Shown here piece after piece: positions 14,941 through 33,709 of a stretch of 47,846 bases of DNA. The stretch spans positions 1 to 47,846 of the forward strand of contig JAVMKL010000025.1 in assembly GCA_031732875.1 (NCBI GenBank), read 5' to 3'. The stretch comes from JAVMKJ01 sp031732875 (lineage in GTDB: Bacteria > Pseudomonadota > Gammaproteobacteria > Competibacterales > Competibacteraceae). The notes under the pieces were generated by a model. The model ran no database searches and had not been told where the DNA came from. It saw only the letters and a program-made list of their open reading frames with translations. The translations under genes and the position numbers were made by a program. Position 1 is the first letter of the stretch, and each line of letters begins with the position of its first letter.

Positions 14941-14977
14941 AGAATAAAGGCGGGTTCCGCCGAGCGGTTCCCGCCTT
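14941..14977 (-). terminator. Rho-independent terminator after rpoC
   Basis: On the minus strand AAGGCGGG (14977-14970) pairs with CCCGCCTT (14954-14947), enclosing a further partial stem, and is followed by TTTATTCTT. It lies 43 bases beyond the rpoC stop and ends the long transcription/translation operon before the ABC genes. Confidence 0.8.
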
Positions 14978-15019
14978 GGGTCAAGCATCCGGCAATCCTG
15001 AATCTATCGCGCGGAATCC

Positions 15020-19264
<4,245 letters not shown>

Positions 19265-19320
19265 CTCTCACCCATGGAATTGCGTTGTCCCGCCGCGGCG
19301 GGCGGGGGGGCGCATCGGCC

Positions 19321-23484
<4,164 letters not shown>

Positions 23485-23730
23485 CGGGATTCCTCTCACG
23501 GGAGTACCAGCCAAGGGCGGGAGCCGCCCGATTCCATCATCGGTTCCGAGCCGCGATCCCGCGGGCCGGAACGCGTTTCGCCCGCCGGTCTTGGCGGGGT
23601 GGATTGAAACCCTGACACACGCAAACGGGAACAGACTGGCGAGCCGCGGCCGCCAGCCGTTCCCCTCGGAGTCCGTTCGAGCCGGACGATATCGCGCAAC
23701 GAGATCCCACCAATGACGGGATCGCCGCGC
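23485..23730 (-). promoter_or_regulatory. rplL-rpoB intercistronic region with hairpins
   Basis: This 246-base gap in the operon has several stems on the minus strand: GATCCC-GTCATTGGT-GGGATC just after rplL, and GGGGAACGGCTGGCG facing CGCCAGTCTGTTCCC further down. In E. coli the same gap holds an attenuator and an RNase III site that lower rpoBC expression relative to the ribosomal proteins. The position and the folds suggest the same here. No T-run follows the hairpins, so a processing role is at least as likely as termination. Confidence 0.5.
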
Positions 23731-24105
23731 TTACTTGATTTCGACCTTGGCGCCGGCTTCTTCCAGCTTCTTCTTGACGTCCTCGGCCTCGGCCTTGGGA
23801 ATGCCTTCCTTGATGGTGGAGGGCACGCCTTCCACCGCATCCTTGGCTTCCTTCAGCCCCAGACCGGTCAGAGCGCGCACCACCTTGATCACCTCGACCT
23901 TCTTCTCGCCGAAGCTGGTCATCACCACGTCGAATTCGGTCTTCTCCTCGACCGGCGCGGCGGCGGTGGCGGCGGCCGGGGCCGCCGCCACGGCGGCGGC
24001 GGCGGTGACGCCAAACTTTTCTTCCATCGCGGAAATCAGCTCCACGATTTCCATCACGGTCATGCCGGCGATGGTGTCCAGAATATCTTCTTTCGAAACG
24101 GCCAT
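23731..24105 (-). CDS. rplL: 50S ribosomal protein L7/L12
   Basis: Stalk protein, 124 residues from ATG 24105 (MAVSKEDILDTIAGMTVMEI). The N-terminal dimerisation domain is followed by the alanine-rich hinge (AAAAVAAAPAAATAAAPVEE) and the C-terminal factor-binding domain with KTEFDVVMTSFGEKKVEVIK and LGLKEAKDAVEGVPSTIKEG. Elongation factors contact the KVEVIKVVR...LKEAK face. The spacing of 63 bases from rplJ is usual for the rplJL unit, which is translated together and repressed by the L10-(L12)4 complex. Confidence 0.98.
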   Translation of the reverse strand: MAVSKEDILDTIAGMTVMEIVELISAMEEKFGVTAAAAVAAAPAAATAAAPVEEKTEFDVVMTSFGEKKVEVIKVVRALTGLGLKEAKDAVEGVPSTIKEGIPKAEAEDVKKKLEEAGAKVEIK

Positions 24106-24168
24106 TGTGGATTTACTCCTGGTAATAAGGTTCATTCAATCAATCAGGCTGTTTGTCGCCGGGATGGA

Positions 24169-24702
24169 TCAGGCGGCTTCCTTCTGCTGACGGATCGCCT
24201 CGATCGTGCGTACCAGCTTGCCCGGAATTTCGTTGAGGGTCCGCGCGAACTTGTCGAGCGGAGCCCGCAGGCAGGCCATGAGCAGACTGATCGCTTCATC
24301 GCGAGTCGGCAGGCTGGCCAGGCGATCCAGTTCGTTGGCCGGATACGCCTGTCCGCCGACCGCCAGCGCCTTGACGACCAGTTTCTCGTTGGCTTTTTCC
24401 TTCAGAAATTCCTTGAACAACCGCGCGGCCGCGCCTGGGTCCTCTTGGGAGAACGCCAGAATCAGCGGTCCCACCAGACTGGGTTGGAGGCACTCGAACC
24501 CGGTTCCCCGCACGGCGCGCCGCGCCAGGGTGTTCTTGACGACGCGCAGGTAAACGCCGGTTTCCCGCGCCTTCACGCGCAGAGCCGTGAGCTGAGCCAC
24601 GCTCAGCCCGCGGTACTCGGCGGCAACCGCGGAGTGCGCGCTGGCAGCCACTTTGGCGACTTCGGCCACCACAGCCTGTTTTTCCGCCAGATTGAGACTC
24701 AT
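24169..24702 (-). CDS. rplJ: 50S ribosomal protein L10
   Basis: Base of the L7/L12 stalk, 177 residues. ATG 24702 (MSLNLAEKQAVVAEVAKVAA) is chosen by homology to the usual L10 start and is preceded by GAGGACATGCA. AAEYRGLSVAQLTALR and the rRNA-binding KNTLARRAVRGTGFECL are typical, and the C-terminal helix ...LNEIPGKLVRTIEAIRQQK anchors the L12 dimers. The gene follows a structured leader of about 200 bases. Confidence 0.98.
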   Translation of the reverse strand: MSLNLAEKQAVVAEVAKVAASAHSAVAAEYRGLSVAQLTALRVKARETGVYLRVVKNTLARRAVRGTGFECLQPSLVGPLILAFSQEDPGAAARLFKEFLKEKANEKLVVKALAVGGQAYPANELDRLASLPTRDEAISLLMACLRAPLDKFARTLNEIPGKLVRTIEAIRQQKEAA

Positions 24703-24888
24703 TGCATGTCCTCGTGGGTTTTCCTCCACAGCGTGGAGAAGGGTACGGCGGCCTTACCAGGAACGATCCGGAAGGGCCTTGCCGTCTGCGCGGGTTGCGC
24801 CGGCCGATGGCCGGAACCGATTAAGCCCGAGGGCGCCCGCGGTCTTTGACGCTGACCGGTAACTCCGGCCGGCCCAAAGTTCTTCGTT
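24703..24888 (-). promoter_or_regulatory. Probable L10 autoregulatory leader
   Basis: The rplA-rplJ gap of 225 bases is long for this operon and strongly structured on the minus strand (GGCCGGCCGG, GGTTCCGGCC-ATC-GGCCGG, CCACGCTGTGG). In proteobacteria the mRNA ahead of rplJ binds L10-(L12)4 to repress translation, and this region occupies that place. The assignment is from position and folding, not from a covariance search. Confidence 0.55.
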
Positions 24889-24913
24889 CATTCCCGGCTC
24901 GACGCCGGGAATG
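24889..24913 (-). other. Hairpin between rplA and rplJ
   Basis: CATTCCCGGC (24889-24898) and GCCGGGAATG (24904-24913) form a perfect 10-base stem with a 5-base loop, starting 14 bases after the rplA stop. There is no T-run, so it is probably an mRNA-protecting or processing hairpin or a weak attenuator. Confidence 0.6.
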
Positions 24914-24927
24914 CTTGAGTTCGGGGT

Positions 24928-25623
24928 TCAGAACGATAGCGTGGCCTGATCCACGGCCAGGCCCGGGCCCATGGTGGTGGACACGGTGACCCGGCGGATG
25001 TAAACACCCTTGGAGGTCGAGGGCTTGGCCTTCTGCAGGTCGTGCAGCAAGGCCTGGAGATTTTCCCGCAACTGGTTGGGAGCAAAATCCACCTTACCGA
25101 TGGTGCAGTGGATGATGCCGCTCTTGTCGGTACGGTAACGGACCTGACCGGCCTTGGCGTTGCGGATCGCGCCCGCCACGTCGGGGGTCACGGTACCGAC
25201 CTTGGGATTGGGCATCAGGCCGCGTGGGCCGAGAATCTTGCCGAGCTGGCCGACTACCCGCATCGCGTCGGGAGAAGCGATGACCACGTCGAAGTCAAGA
25301 TTGCCGGCCTTGACCGATTCGGCCAGATCCTCGAAACCGACCACGTCGGCCCCCGCGGTCCGGGCGGCGTCGGCGTTGGCGCCCTGGGCAAACACCGCGA
25401 CCCGCACGGTTTTGCCGGTGCCGTTGGGCAGCACCGTGGCGCCGCGCACGACCTGATCGGATTTGCGGGGATCCACGCCCAGATTGACGGCGACATCCAC
25501 CGATTCCCGGAATTTGATGGTCGAGAGTTCCTTCAGCAGGTTGAGCGCATCCTCGACGGGATAGAACTTGCCCGGGGTCAGCTTGGCACGGATTGCTTGC
25601 AGGCGTTTGGAAAGCTTGGCCAT
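24928..25623 (-). CDS. rplA: 50S ribosomal protein L1
   Basis: L1 binds 23S rRNA at the L1 stalk and represses its own operon by binding the mRNA. It has 231 residues, the family length. The signature IASPDAMRVVGQLGKILGPRGLMPNPKVGTVT is complete, with KLTPGKFYPVEDALNLLKEL at the N-terminus. The start lies three bases after the rplK stop, so the two are translationally coupled. Confidence 0.98.
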   Translation of the reverse strand: MAKLSKRLQAIRAKLTPGKFYPVEDALNLLKELSTIKFRESVDVAVNLGVDPRKSDQVVRGATVLPNGTGKTVRVAVFAQGANADAARTAGADVVGFEDLAESVKAGNLDFDVVIASPDAMRVVGQLGKILGPRGLMPNPKVGTVTPDVAGAIRNAKAGQVRYRTDKSGIIHCTIGKVDFAPNQLRENLQALLHDLQKAKPSTSKGVYIRRVTVSTTMGPGLAVDQATLSF

Positions 25624-25626
25624 GAC

Positions 25627-26058
25627 TCACACCCCCTCGACGTTGAGGCCCATGGAACGGGCGCTGCCGGCGATGGTCCGTACCGCCGCGTCGAGATCGG
25701 CGGCGGTCAGGTCCGGCATCTTGGCTCTGGCCACGTCTTCCAGTTGGTCGCGGGTGACGGTGCCGATCTTCTTGGTGTTGGGGTTGGGGCTGCCCTTGTC
25801 GAGACCCAGCGCCTTCCTCAGCAGCACCGAGGCCGGCGGAGTTTTCATGATGAAGGTGAAGCTGCGGTCGCTATAGACCGTGATGACCACCGGAATCGGC
25901 AAACCGGGTTCCAGATGCTGGGTCTGGGCGTTGAAGGTCTTGCAGAACTCCATGATGTTCACCCCGTGCTGGCCCAGCGCCGGGCCGACGGGGGGGCTGG
26001 GATTGGCCTTGGCGGCCGCAACCTGCAATTTGACGTATGCCGTGACTTTTTTTGCCAT
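25627..26058 (-). CDS. rplK: 50S ribosomal protein L11
   Basis: L11 sits in the GTPase-associated centre of the large subunit. It has 143 residues. The N-terminal domain carries LQVAAAKANPSPPVGPALGQHG, and the C-terminal RNA-binding domain ends TIAGSARSMGLNVEGV. It is followed at once by rplA. A perfect 9-base hairpin (GCCGCCCGA-CGG-TCGGGCGGC, 26103-26123) lies in the 90-base gap before it, a possible L1 feedback site or processing hairpin. Confidence 0.98.
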   Translation of the reverse strand: MAKKVTAYVKLQVAAAKANPSPPVGPALGQHGVNIMEFCKTFNAQTQHLEPGLPIPVVITVYSDRSFTFIMKTPPASVLLRKALGLDKGSPNPNTKKIGTVTRDQLEDVARAKMPDLTAADLDAAVRTIAGSARSMGLNVEGV

Positions 26059-26102
26059 CGTTGCTCCTGTCGGGTACGAGCGCCTTGCGGCTCCCCGGAT
26101 GG

Positions 26103-26123
26103 GCCGCCCGACGGTCGGGCGGC
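26103..26123 (-). promoter_or_regulatory. Hairpin in the nusG-rplK gap
   Basis: GCCGCCCGA pairs with TCGGGCGGC around CGG. It is 45 bases upstream of rplK, where the L1-binding leader of the rplKA unit is expected. No T-run follows on the minus strand. Confidence 0.4.
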
Positions 26124-26148
26124 TGAAGAGGCGACCGGCGGGCGCCGG

Positions 26149-26688
26149 TCAGCGGGAAACTTTTTCGACCTGACTGAATTCCAGTTCGACCGGGGTGGTG
26201 CGGCCGAAGATCATCACGCCCACCCGTAGCCGGCTCTTTTCATAGTTGACTTCCTCGACCACGCCCTCGAAGTCGTTGAACGGACCGTCGGTGACGCGCA
26301 CCATTTCGCCCGGTTCGTACAGAACCTTGGGCTTGGGTTTGTCGACGCCGTCCTGAACCCGCTGCAGGATCGCTTGGGCTTCCTTCTCGGAGATGGGCGC
26401 CGGCTTGTCGCTGGTGCCGCCAATAAAGCCGAGCACTTTGGGAACGCTGCGGACCAAGTGCCAGGTATCATTGTCCATCTCCATCTGCACCAGCACGTAG
26501 CCCGGGAAGAATTTGCGGTCGCTCTTGCGCTTCTGACCGTCGCGCATTTCCACGACTTCCTCGGTAGGAACGAGAACCTGGCCGAACCGGTCCTTGATGC
26601 CATCGCGATTGATCCGTTCCAGCAACGAGCGCTTGACGTGCTGCTCGAAGCCGGAATAGGCCTGCACCACATACCACCGCATCGCCAT
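26149..26688 (-). CDS. nusG: Transcription termination/antitermination protein NusG
   Basis: NusG binds RNA polymerase and links it to Rho or to the ribosome. The 179 residues comprise the NGN domain (RWYVVQAYSGFEQHVKRSLL, RKFFPGYVLVQMEMDNDTWH, LGFIGG) and a C-terminal KOW domain (YEPGEMVRVTDGPFNDFEGV). It directly follows secE with a 12-base gap, the universal arrangement. Confidence 0.98.
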   Translation of the reverse strand: MAMRWYVVQAYSGFEQHVKRSLLERINRDGIKDRFGQVLVPTEEVVEMRDGQKRKSDRKFFPGYVLVQMEMDNDTWHLVRSVPKVLGFIGGTSDKPAPISEKEAQAILQRVQDGVDKPKPKVLYEPGEMVRVTDGPFNDFEGVVEEVNYEKSRLRVGVMIFGRTTPVELEFSQVEKVSR

Positions 26689-26700
26689 GTCGCCGCTCCG

Positions 26701-27075
26701 TTACCCGGTGACCAACCGAACCAGCCAGAACAGCAGCACGTCCAGCAGCCACAGCAGCAGGCCCATGATCACGACCATGGCGATCACGATCAGCGTGGTT
26801 TGCGTGGATTCGGCGCGCGTGGGCCAGACGACCTTGCGCAGTTCGGCGCGGGCGCCGCGCATGAATTCCAGGGTTTCGGCGCCCGGTTCGGTTTTCAGGG
26901 CGATGGCCACTGCGGCGCCGGCCGCCGCCAGCAGGCCGATAACCCTTACCAGCAGCGAGTGCTGCGCGAAGACATAGAAGGCCGTCAGCGCGCCCAGGAC
27001 GATGGCACCCGCGGCCAGCAACTTAAGGATATCGGCGCGGTTGGGAGCTTGCGTTTCGGACTTGGTCGAATTCAT
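26701..27075 (-). CDS. secE: Protein translocase subunit SecE
   Basis: SecE clamps SecY in the Sec translocon. The start at ATG 27075 (MNSTKSETQAPNRADILKLL) gives 124 residues with three membrane segments (about 17-38, 43-62 and 92-120), the gammaproteobacterial form. ATG 27096 would add seven residues and is a weaker alternative. Longer frames would overlap the tRNA gene. The diagnostic cytoplasmic block ELRKVVWPTRAESTQTTLIV is perfect. Confidence 0.95.
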   Translation of the reverse strand: MNSTKSETQAPNRADILKLLAAGAIVLGALTAFYVFAQHSLLVRVIGLLAAAGAAVAIALKTEPGAETLEFMRGARAELRKVVWPTRAESTQTTLIVIAMVVIMGLLLWLLDVLLFWLVRLVTG

Positions 27076-27156
27076 GCGGATTTCGGCTTCGCGCATCCCA
27101 ACGGTTTCCCGCCCGCCGGGAGCGGCGAACGGGTCCGGGATATGCCATGAGTGAGA

Positions 27157-27232
<76 letters not shown>

Positions 27233-27245
27233 GTAACTACAGAGA

Positions 27246-27270
27246 GTGGAACCACGATCGGAGGTTCCAC
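27246..27270 (-). other. Hairpin between tuf and tRNA-Trp
   Basis: GTGGAACC (27246-27253) and GGTTCCAC (27263-27270) form a perfect 8-base stem. No T-run follows on the minus strand, so it more likely marks processing between tuf mRNA and the tRNA than full termination. Confidence 0.5.
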
Positions 27271-27289
27271 CCGGTTGCCTTACAGATGA

Positions 27290-28489
<1,200 letters not shown>

Positions 28490-28519
28490 TCCATCCGATT
28501 CAAATCTTCAGCAAAGGCT

Positions 28520-30619
<2,100 letters not shown>

Positions 30620-30636
30620 GGCTCAGTCCTCGAAAC

Positions 30637-31107
30637 TTACCAGCGATAATGGGCGAACGCCTTGTTGGCCTCCGCCATGCGATGCACGTCCTCGCGCTTC
30701 TTGACGGCGGCGCCACGGCTTTCGGCGGCGTCCAGCAGTTCGCCGGCCAGACGGCGGGCCATGGATTTCTCCCCGCGTTTGCGGGACGCATCGATGATCC
30801 AGCGCATGGCCAGGGTATTCCGGCGCACCGAGCGCACTTCCACCGGCACCTGATAGGTGGCGCCGCCGACCCGGCGGGACTTCACCTCGACCACCGGGCG
30901 GACGTTGTCCAGCGCCTGCTCCAGCAGACCCATCGGGTTTTCCTTACCCTTCTCGGCCATGGCGTCGAGCGCGCCGTAAACGATCTTTTCAGCCACGGAC
31001 TTCTTGCCGCGTTCCATGACCATGTTGACAAACTTGGCCAACATCTCGCTCCCATACTTGGGATCGGGGAGAGGGACGCGCTTGGGGACTTCTCTTCTTC
31101 TCGGCAT
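30637..31107 (-). CDS. rpsG: 30S ribosomal protein S7
   Basis: S7 nucleates assembly of the 30S head and represses the str operon. It has 156 residues: MPRRREVPKRVPLPDPKYGS at the start, then LAKFVNMVMERGKKSVAEKI, and NKAFAHYRW at the C-terminus. The gap to rpsL is 33 bases. Confidence 0.98.
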   Translation of the reverse strand: MPRRREVPKRVPLPDPKYGSEMLAKFVNMVMERGKKSVAEKIVYGALDAMAEKGKENPMGLLEQALDNVRPVVEVKSRRVGGATYQVPVEVRSVRRNTLAMRWIIDASRKRGEKSMARRLAGELLDAAESRGAAVKKREDVHRMAEANKAFAHYRW

Positions 31108-31140
31108 AACCGCCTCAATCTCGATGTGCTAACGCGAAAC

Positions 31141-31515
31141 TCAGGACTTGGGCCGCTTGGCGCCGTACTTGGAACGTCCCTGGCGGCGCTTGGTGACGCC
31201 GGAGGTGTCCAGACTGCCGCGAACGGTGTGGTAGCGCACGCCGGGCAGGTCCTTGACGCGGCCGCCGCGGATCAGCACCACCGAGTGTTCCTGCAAATTG
31301 TGGCCTTCACCGCCGATGTAGCTGGTCACTTCCTGGCCGTTGGTCAGGCGCACGCGCGCCACCTTGCGGAGGGCGGAATTGGGCTTCTTGGGCGTCGTGG
31401 TATAGACGCGGGTGCACACGCCGCGCTTCTGCGGGCAGCTTTCGAGCGCCGGCACGTTGCTTTTGGCTTTTTTGCTGACGCGCGGCCTGCGCACCAGCTG
31501 GTTGATTGTGGCCAT
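31141..31515 (-). CDS. rpsL: 30S ribosomal protein S12
   Basis: S12 sits at the decoding centre and is the streptomycin-resistance target. It has 124 residues. TTPKKPNSALRKVARVRLTN carries the wild-type lysine of the PKKPNS loop, and GRVKDLPGVRYHTVRG includes the second resistance position (KDLPG) in its sensitive form. First gene of the long block, preceded by a near-consensus promoter. Confidence 0.98.
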   Translation of the reverse strand: MATINQLVRRPRVSKKAKSNVPALESCPQKRGVCTRVYTTTPKKPNSALRKVARVRLTNGQEVTSYIGGEGHNLQEHSVVLIRGGRVKDLPGVRYHTVRGSLDTSGVTKRRQGRSKYGAKRPKS

Positions 31516-31601
31516 TGCCCTCTACTCCTGGAGCTTTGAAATTCGGTCAACCCGGCAGCGGGCCTGCGCTGGTCGGACATCCGGGCCTGCAAAGACGCGG
31601 A

Positions 31602-31630
31602 ACTATAGGCAGGCAAGTCACTTATGTCAA
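31602..31630 (-). promoter_or_regulatory. Sigma70 promoter of the rpsL-to-rpoC block
   Basis: On the minus strand TTGACA (31630-31625), a 17-base spacer and TATAGT (31607-31602) form a near-perfect sigma70 promoter. It lies 87 bases upstream of rpsL. A GC-rich sequence GCGTCTTTG follows the -10, compatible with a stringently controlled discriminator. Confidence 0.85.
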
Positions 31631-31691
31631 GTTCGGTCCTTGCTCGTCATCCGGCCCTTCCCGGGCGCATCAGCGTGATCGTTGCCGGTCT

Positions 31692-31763
31692 GGTGGGTTA
31701 CGGCGCGCGGAACGCCCGGTGGTGACCTCGGCTTGGGTAGGGGGCGCGCCTAACCCACCCTAC
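31692..31763. repeat. Dispersed inverted repeat of the GGTGGGTTA...TAACCCACC type
   Basis: GGTGGGTTACGGCGCGC (31692-31708) faces GCGCGCCTAACCCACC (31744-31759), with CTAC following. Sequences of the form GTAGGGTGGGTTA...TAACCCACC are common dispersed repeats in bacterial genomes. This copy lies upstream of both divergent genes but outside the promoter. Confidence 0.65.
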
Positions 31764-31954
31764 GGCGGACATAACCTTTCAGGCCAAAATGAGAATTGCC
31801 CGCGCATCGAATTGCGCGCGGCAAGCGATTCCCCGCTCTGATAAAATAACGTCGTGGCATTCCCGCGCCTTAAAGGCGCTTTCGTCCAGGCGTTCAAACC
31901 ATCCGCCCAACCCCGCGGCCACGATTTCAGATTTCACGCAACCGAGCGGCAACA

Positions 31955-33709
31955 ATGCAAGCCATGGAAATCCCGGGTTACACCATCGAACGCGAGCTGG
32001 GTAAAGGCGGCATGGCCACCGTTTATCTTGCCATTCAGGATCGACTGGCCCGTCAGGTTGCATTGAAAGTCATGAACCCCGCAATGGATACGGATAATAA
32101 CTTCACCGAGCGGTTCATCAAGGAGGGGCGGATTATCGATCAGCTTCGACACCCACAAATCATTCCCTTATTCGAGTTCAACTATTACAAGCATTATTAC
32201 TATTTTTCCATGGAGTTCATGCCCGGAGGGACGCTCCATCAACAGATTCAACAAGGACTCACTCCGGAACGCGCCGTAACCATCACCAAGCTGATCGCCG
32301 AAGCGCTCGCCTATGCCCACCGGTGCGGCGTCATCCACCGGGATCTCAAGCCACAGAACATTCTATTTCGCCAGGACGGTACTCCGGTGCTCAGCGATTT
32401 CGGCATCGCCAAGGTCATGGATGCCGATGCCACCAACCTGACCGCGCTGGGAATGGTGATCGGCAGCCTGCAATACATGAGCCCGGAGCAGGCCCTCGGT
32501 GACACGCTCGATCCACGTTCCGATCTATACAGCCTCGGCGTCATGTTTTACGAGATGCTCACCGGGCGAATTCCGTATCAGGCGGGCGATATTTACAGTC
32601 TTTCCCTGATGCAGAACACCCGACCCATCCCGGAATTACCGCCGGAGCTTGGCCGGTTTCAACCGATTTTGAACAAGCTGCTGACCAGGAATCGAAACGG
32701 CCGTTTCGAGAGCGCCGAACGACTGATTCAGGCCATCGAACCGATCGATGGCGGTCAATTTTTTCGACCATCGAGCCGCAACGCGGCGCCGATCATTGCT
32801 TCCGCCCTACCCAAACCCGAGACGCGGGCCGATGCGCCCGTCCGCGCGACATGGCGATTGGTGCTGGGCGGTTTCTTGCTGGCGGTGGCAACGGGGATCG
32901 CCGTCGGCGGCTATTTCGCGGTTTTCCACCCCTCTTCGCGACCCGGTCCCGAGACCGGCATCGGACCGGCGCAGCCATCGCGCGACATCGCGTCACCACC
33001 ACCGAACGAGATCCAGCGGCAACAGGCCAGGGAACTGCTGGCCCAGGCCCGCGCCCGCCAGCAGCATGGCGCCTTCGACGACAGCCTCGATCTGATCGAA
33101 CAAGGGCTGCGGCTGGTACCCGGACAAGCCGATTTGCTGGCGTTGCGCGATCAGGTCAAAATCCAGGCGGACAACCGGAATCGCATCGCGGGCCTGCTGC
33201 GGGATTGCGCGACGCGATTTCCCCTGGATCGTTTGACGGAGACCCAGGGGGAAGCGGCGATGACCTGTTATGGCCCGATCCTCAAGCTCGATCCCGCCAA
33301 CGTCGAAGCGCGGGCCTCGCTCGACCGGATTTCCAACCAATACGCCGAGTGGGCCAACTCCGCCCTCTTGCGGGGTGATCCCACCACGGCGGAAGACTAT
33401 CTGGCGCGGTTGAGCCTGCTCAAGCCCGATCACCCCCGGCTCCCCAGCCTGCGCCAGAATCTCCGGGCCAAGCGCGACCAACAGCGCCGGGAAGAGGAAG
33501 CCGCCCGCCGGCAGGCCACCACCGAAACCAAACCGCCGCGCGAGGAGGAGCCGGCGCGTCGAACCGCCGCCGAAACCAAACGCAAGCCCGCCATGGCGGA
33601 GACCGGCATCAATAAAAATCGCCGCTGTGGCGATATCCTGAGTCGTATCACACTGGGCGAGCCGGTTTCGAACGAAGACCGGGCGTTCATTACGAAGGAG
33701 TGCAGATGA
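31955..33709 (+). CDS. Hanks-type serine/threonine protein kinase, membrane-anchored
   Basis: The protein has 584 residues from ATG 31955 (or ATG 31964). The kinase domain (about 8-265) is complete: glycine loop GKGGMATVY (16-24), K38, catalytic loop HRDLKPQN (128-135), DFG (148-150) and SPEQA, with RSDLYSLGVMFYEMLTG. It should be active. A membrane helix at about 301-324 (RLVLGGFLLAVATGIAVGGY) separates it from a periplasmic part of about 260 residues with TPR-like helical pairs (ARELLAQARARQQHGAFDDS, EDYLARLSLLKPDHPRLP), a charged E/R/K linker and a short tail ending NEDRAFITKECR with two cysteines (CGDIL...KEC). The stop overlaps the start of the OmpA-type lipoprotein gene, which suggests that kinase and lipoprotein work together in envelope sensing. 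Confidence 0.93.
   Translation: MQAMEIPGYTIERELGKGGMATVYLAIQDRLARQVALKVMNPAMDTDNNFTERFIKEGRIIDQLRHPQIIPLFEFNYYKHYYYFSMEFMPGGTLHQQIQQGLTPERAVTITKLIAEALAYAHRCGVIHRDLKPQNILFRQDGTPVLSDFGIAKVMDADATNLTALGMVIGSLQYMSPEQALGDTLDPRSDLYSLGVMFYEMLTGRIPYQAGDIYSLSLMQNTRPIPELPPELGRFQPILNKLLTRNRNGRFESAERLIQAIEPIDGGQFFRPSSRNAAPIIASALPKPETRADAPVRATWRLVLGGFLLAVATGIAVGGYFAVFHPSSRPGPETGIGPAQPSRDIASPPPNEIQRQQARELLAQARARQQHGAFDDSLDLIEQGLRLVPGQADLLALRDQVKIQADNRNRIAGLLRDCATRFPLDRLTETQGEAAMTCYGPILKLDPANVEARASLDRISNQYAEWANSALLRGDPTTAEDYLARLSLLKPDHPRLPSLRQNLRAKRDQQRREEEAARRQATTETKPPREEEPARRTAAETKRKPAMAETGINKNRRCGDILSRITLGEPVSNEDRAFITKECR

Larger units (their letters stand above)
31516..31954. other. Divergent intergenic region between rpsL and the kinase gene
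   Basis: This 439-base gap holds the promoter of the ribosomal/RNA polymerase block (31602-31630, minus) and a dispersed inverted repeat (31692-31763). The rest, up to the kinase start, has only an A/T-rich TGATAAAATAAC near 31840 that could be a -10 for the plus strand. No gene is evident. Confidence 0.6.
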
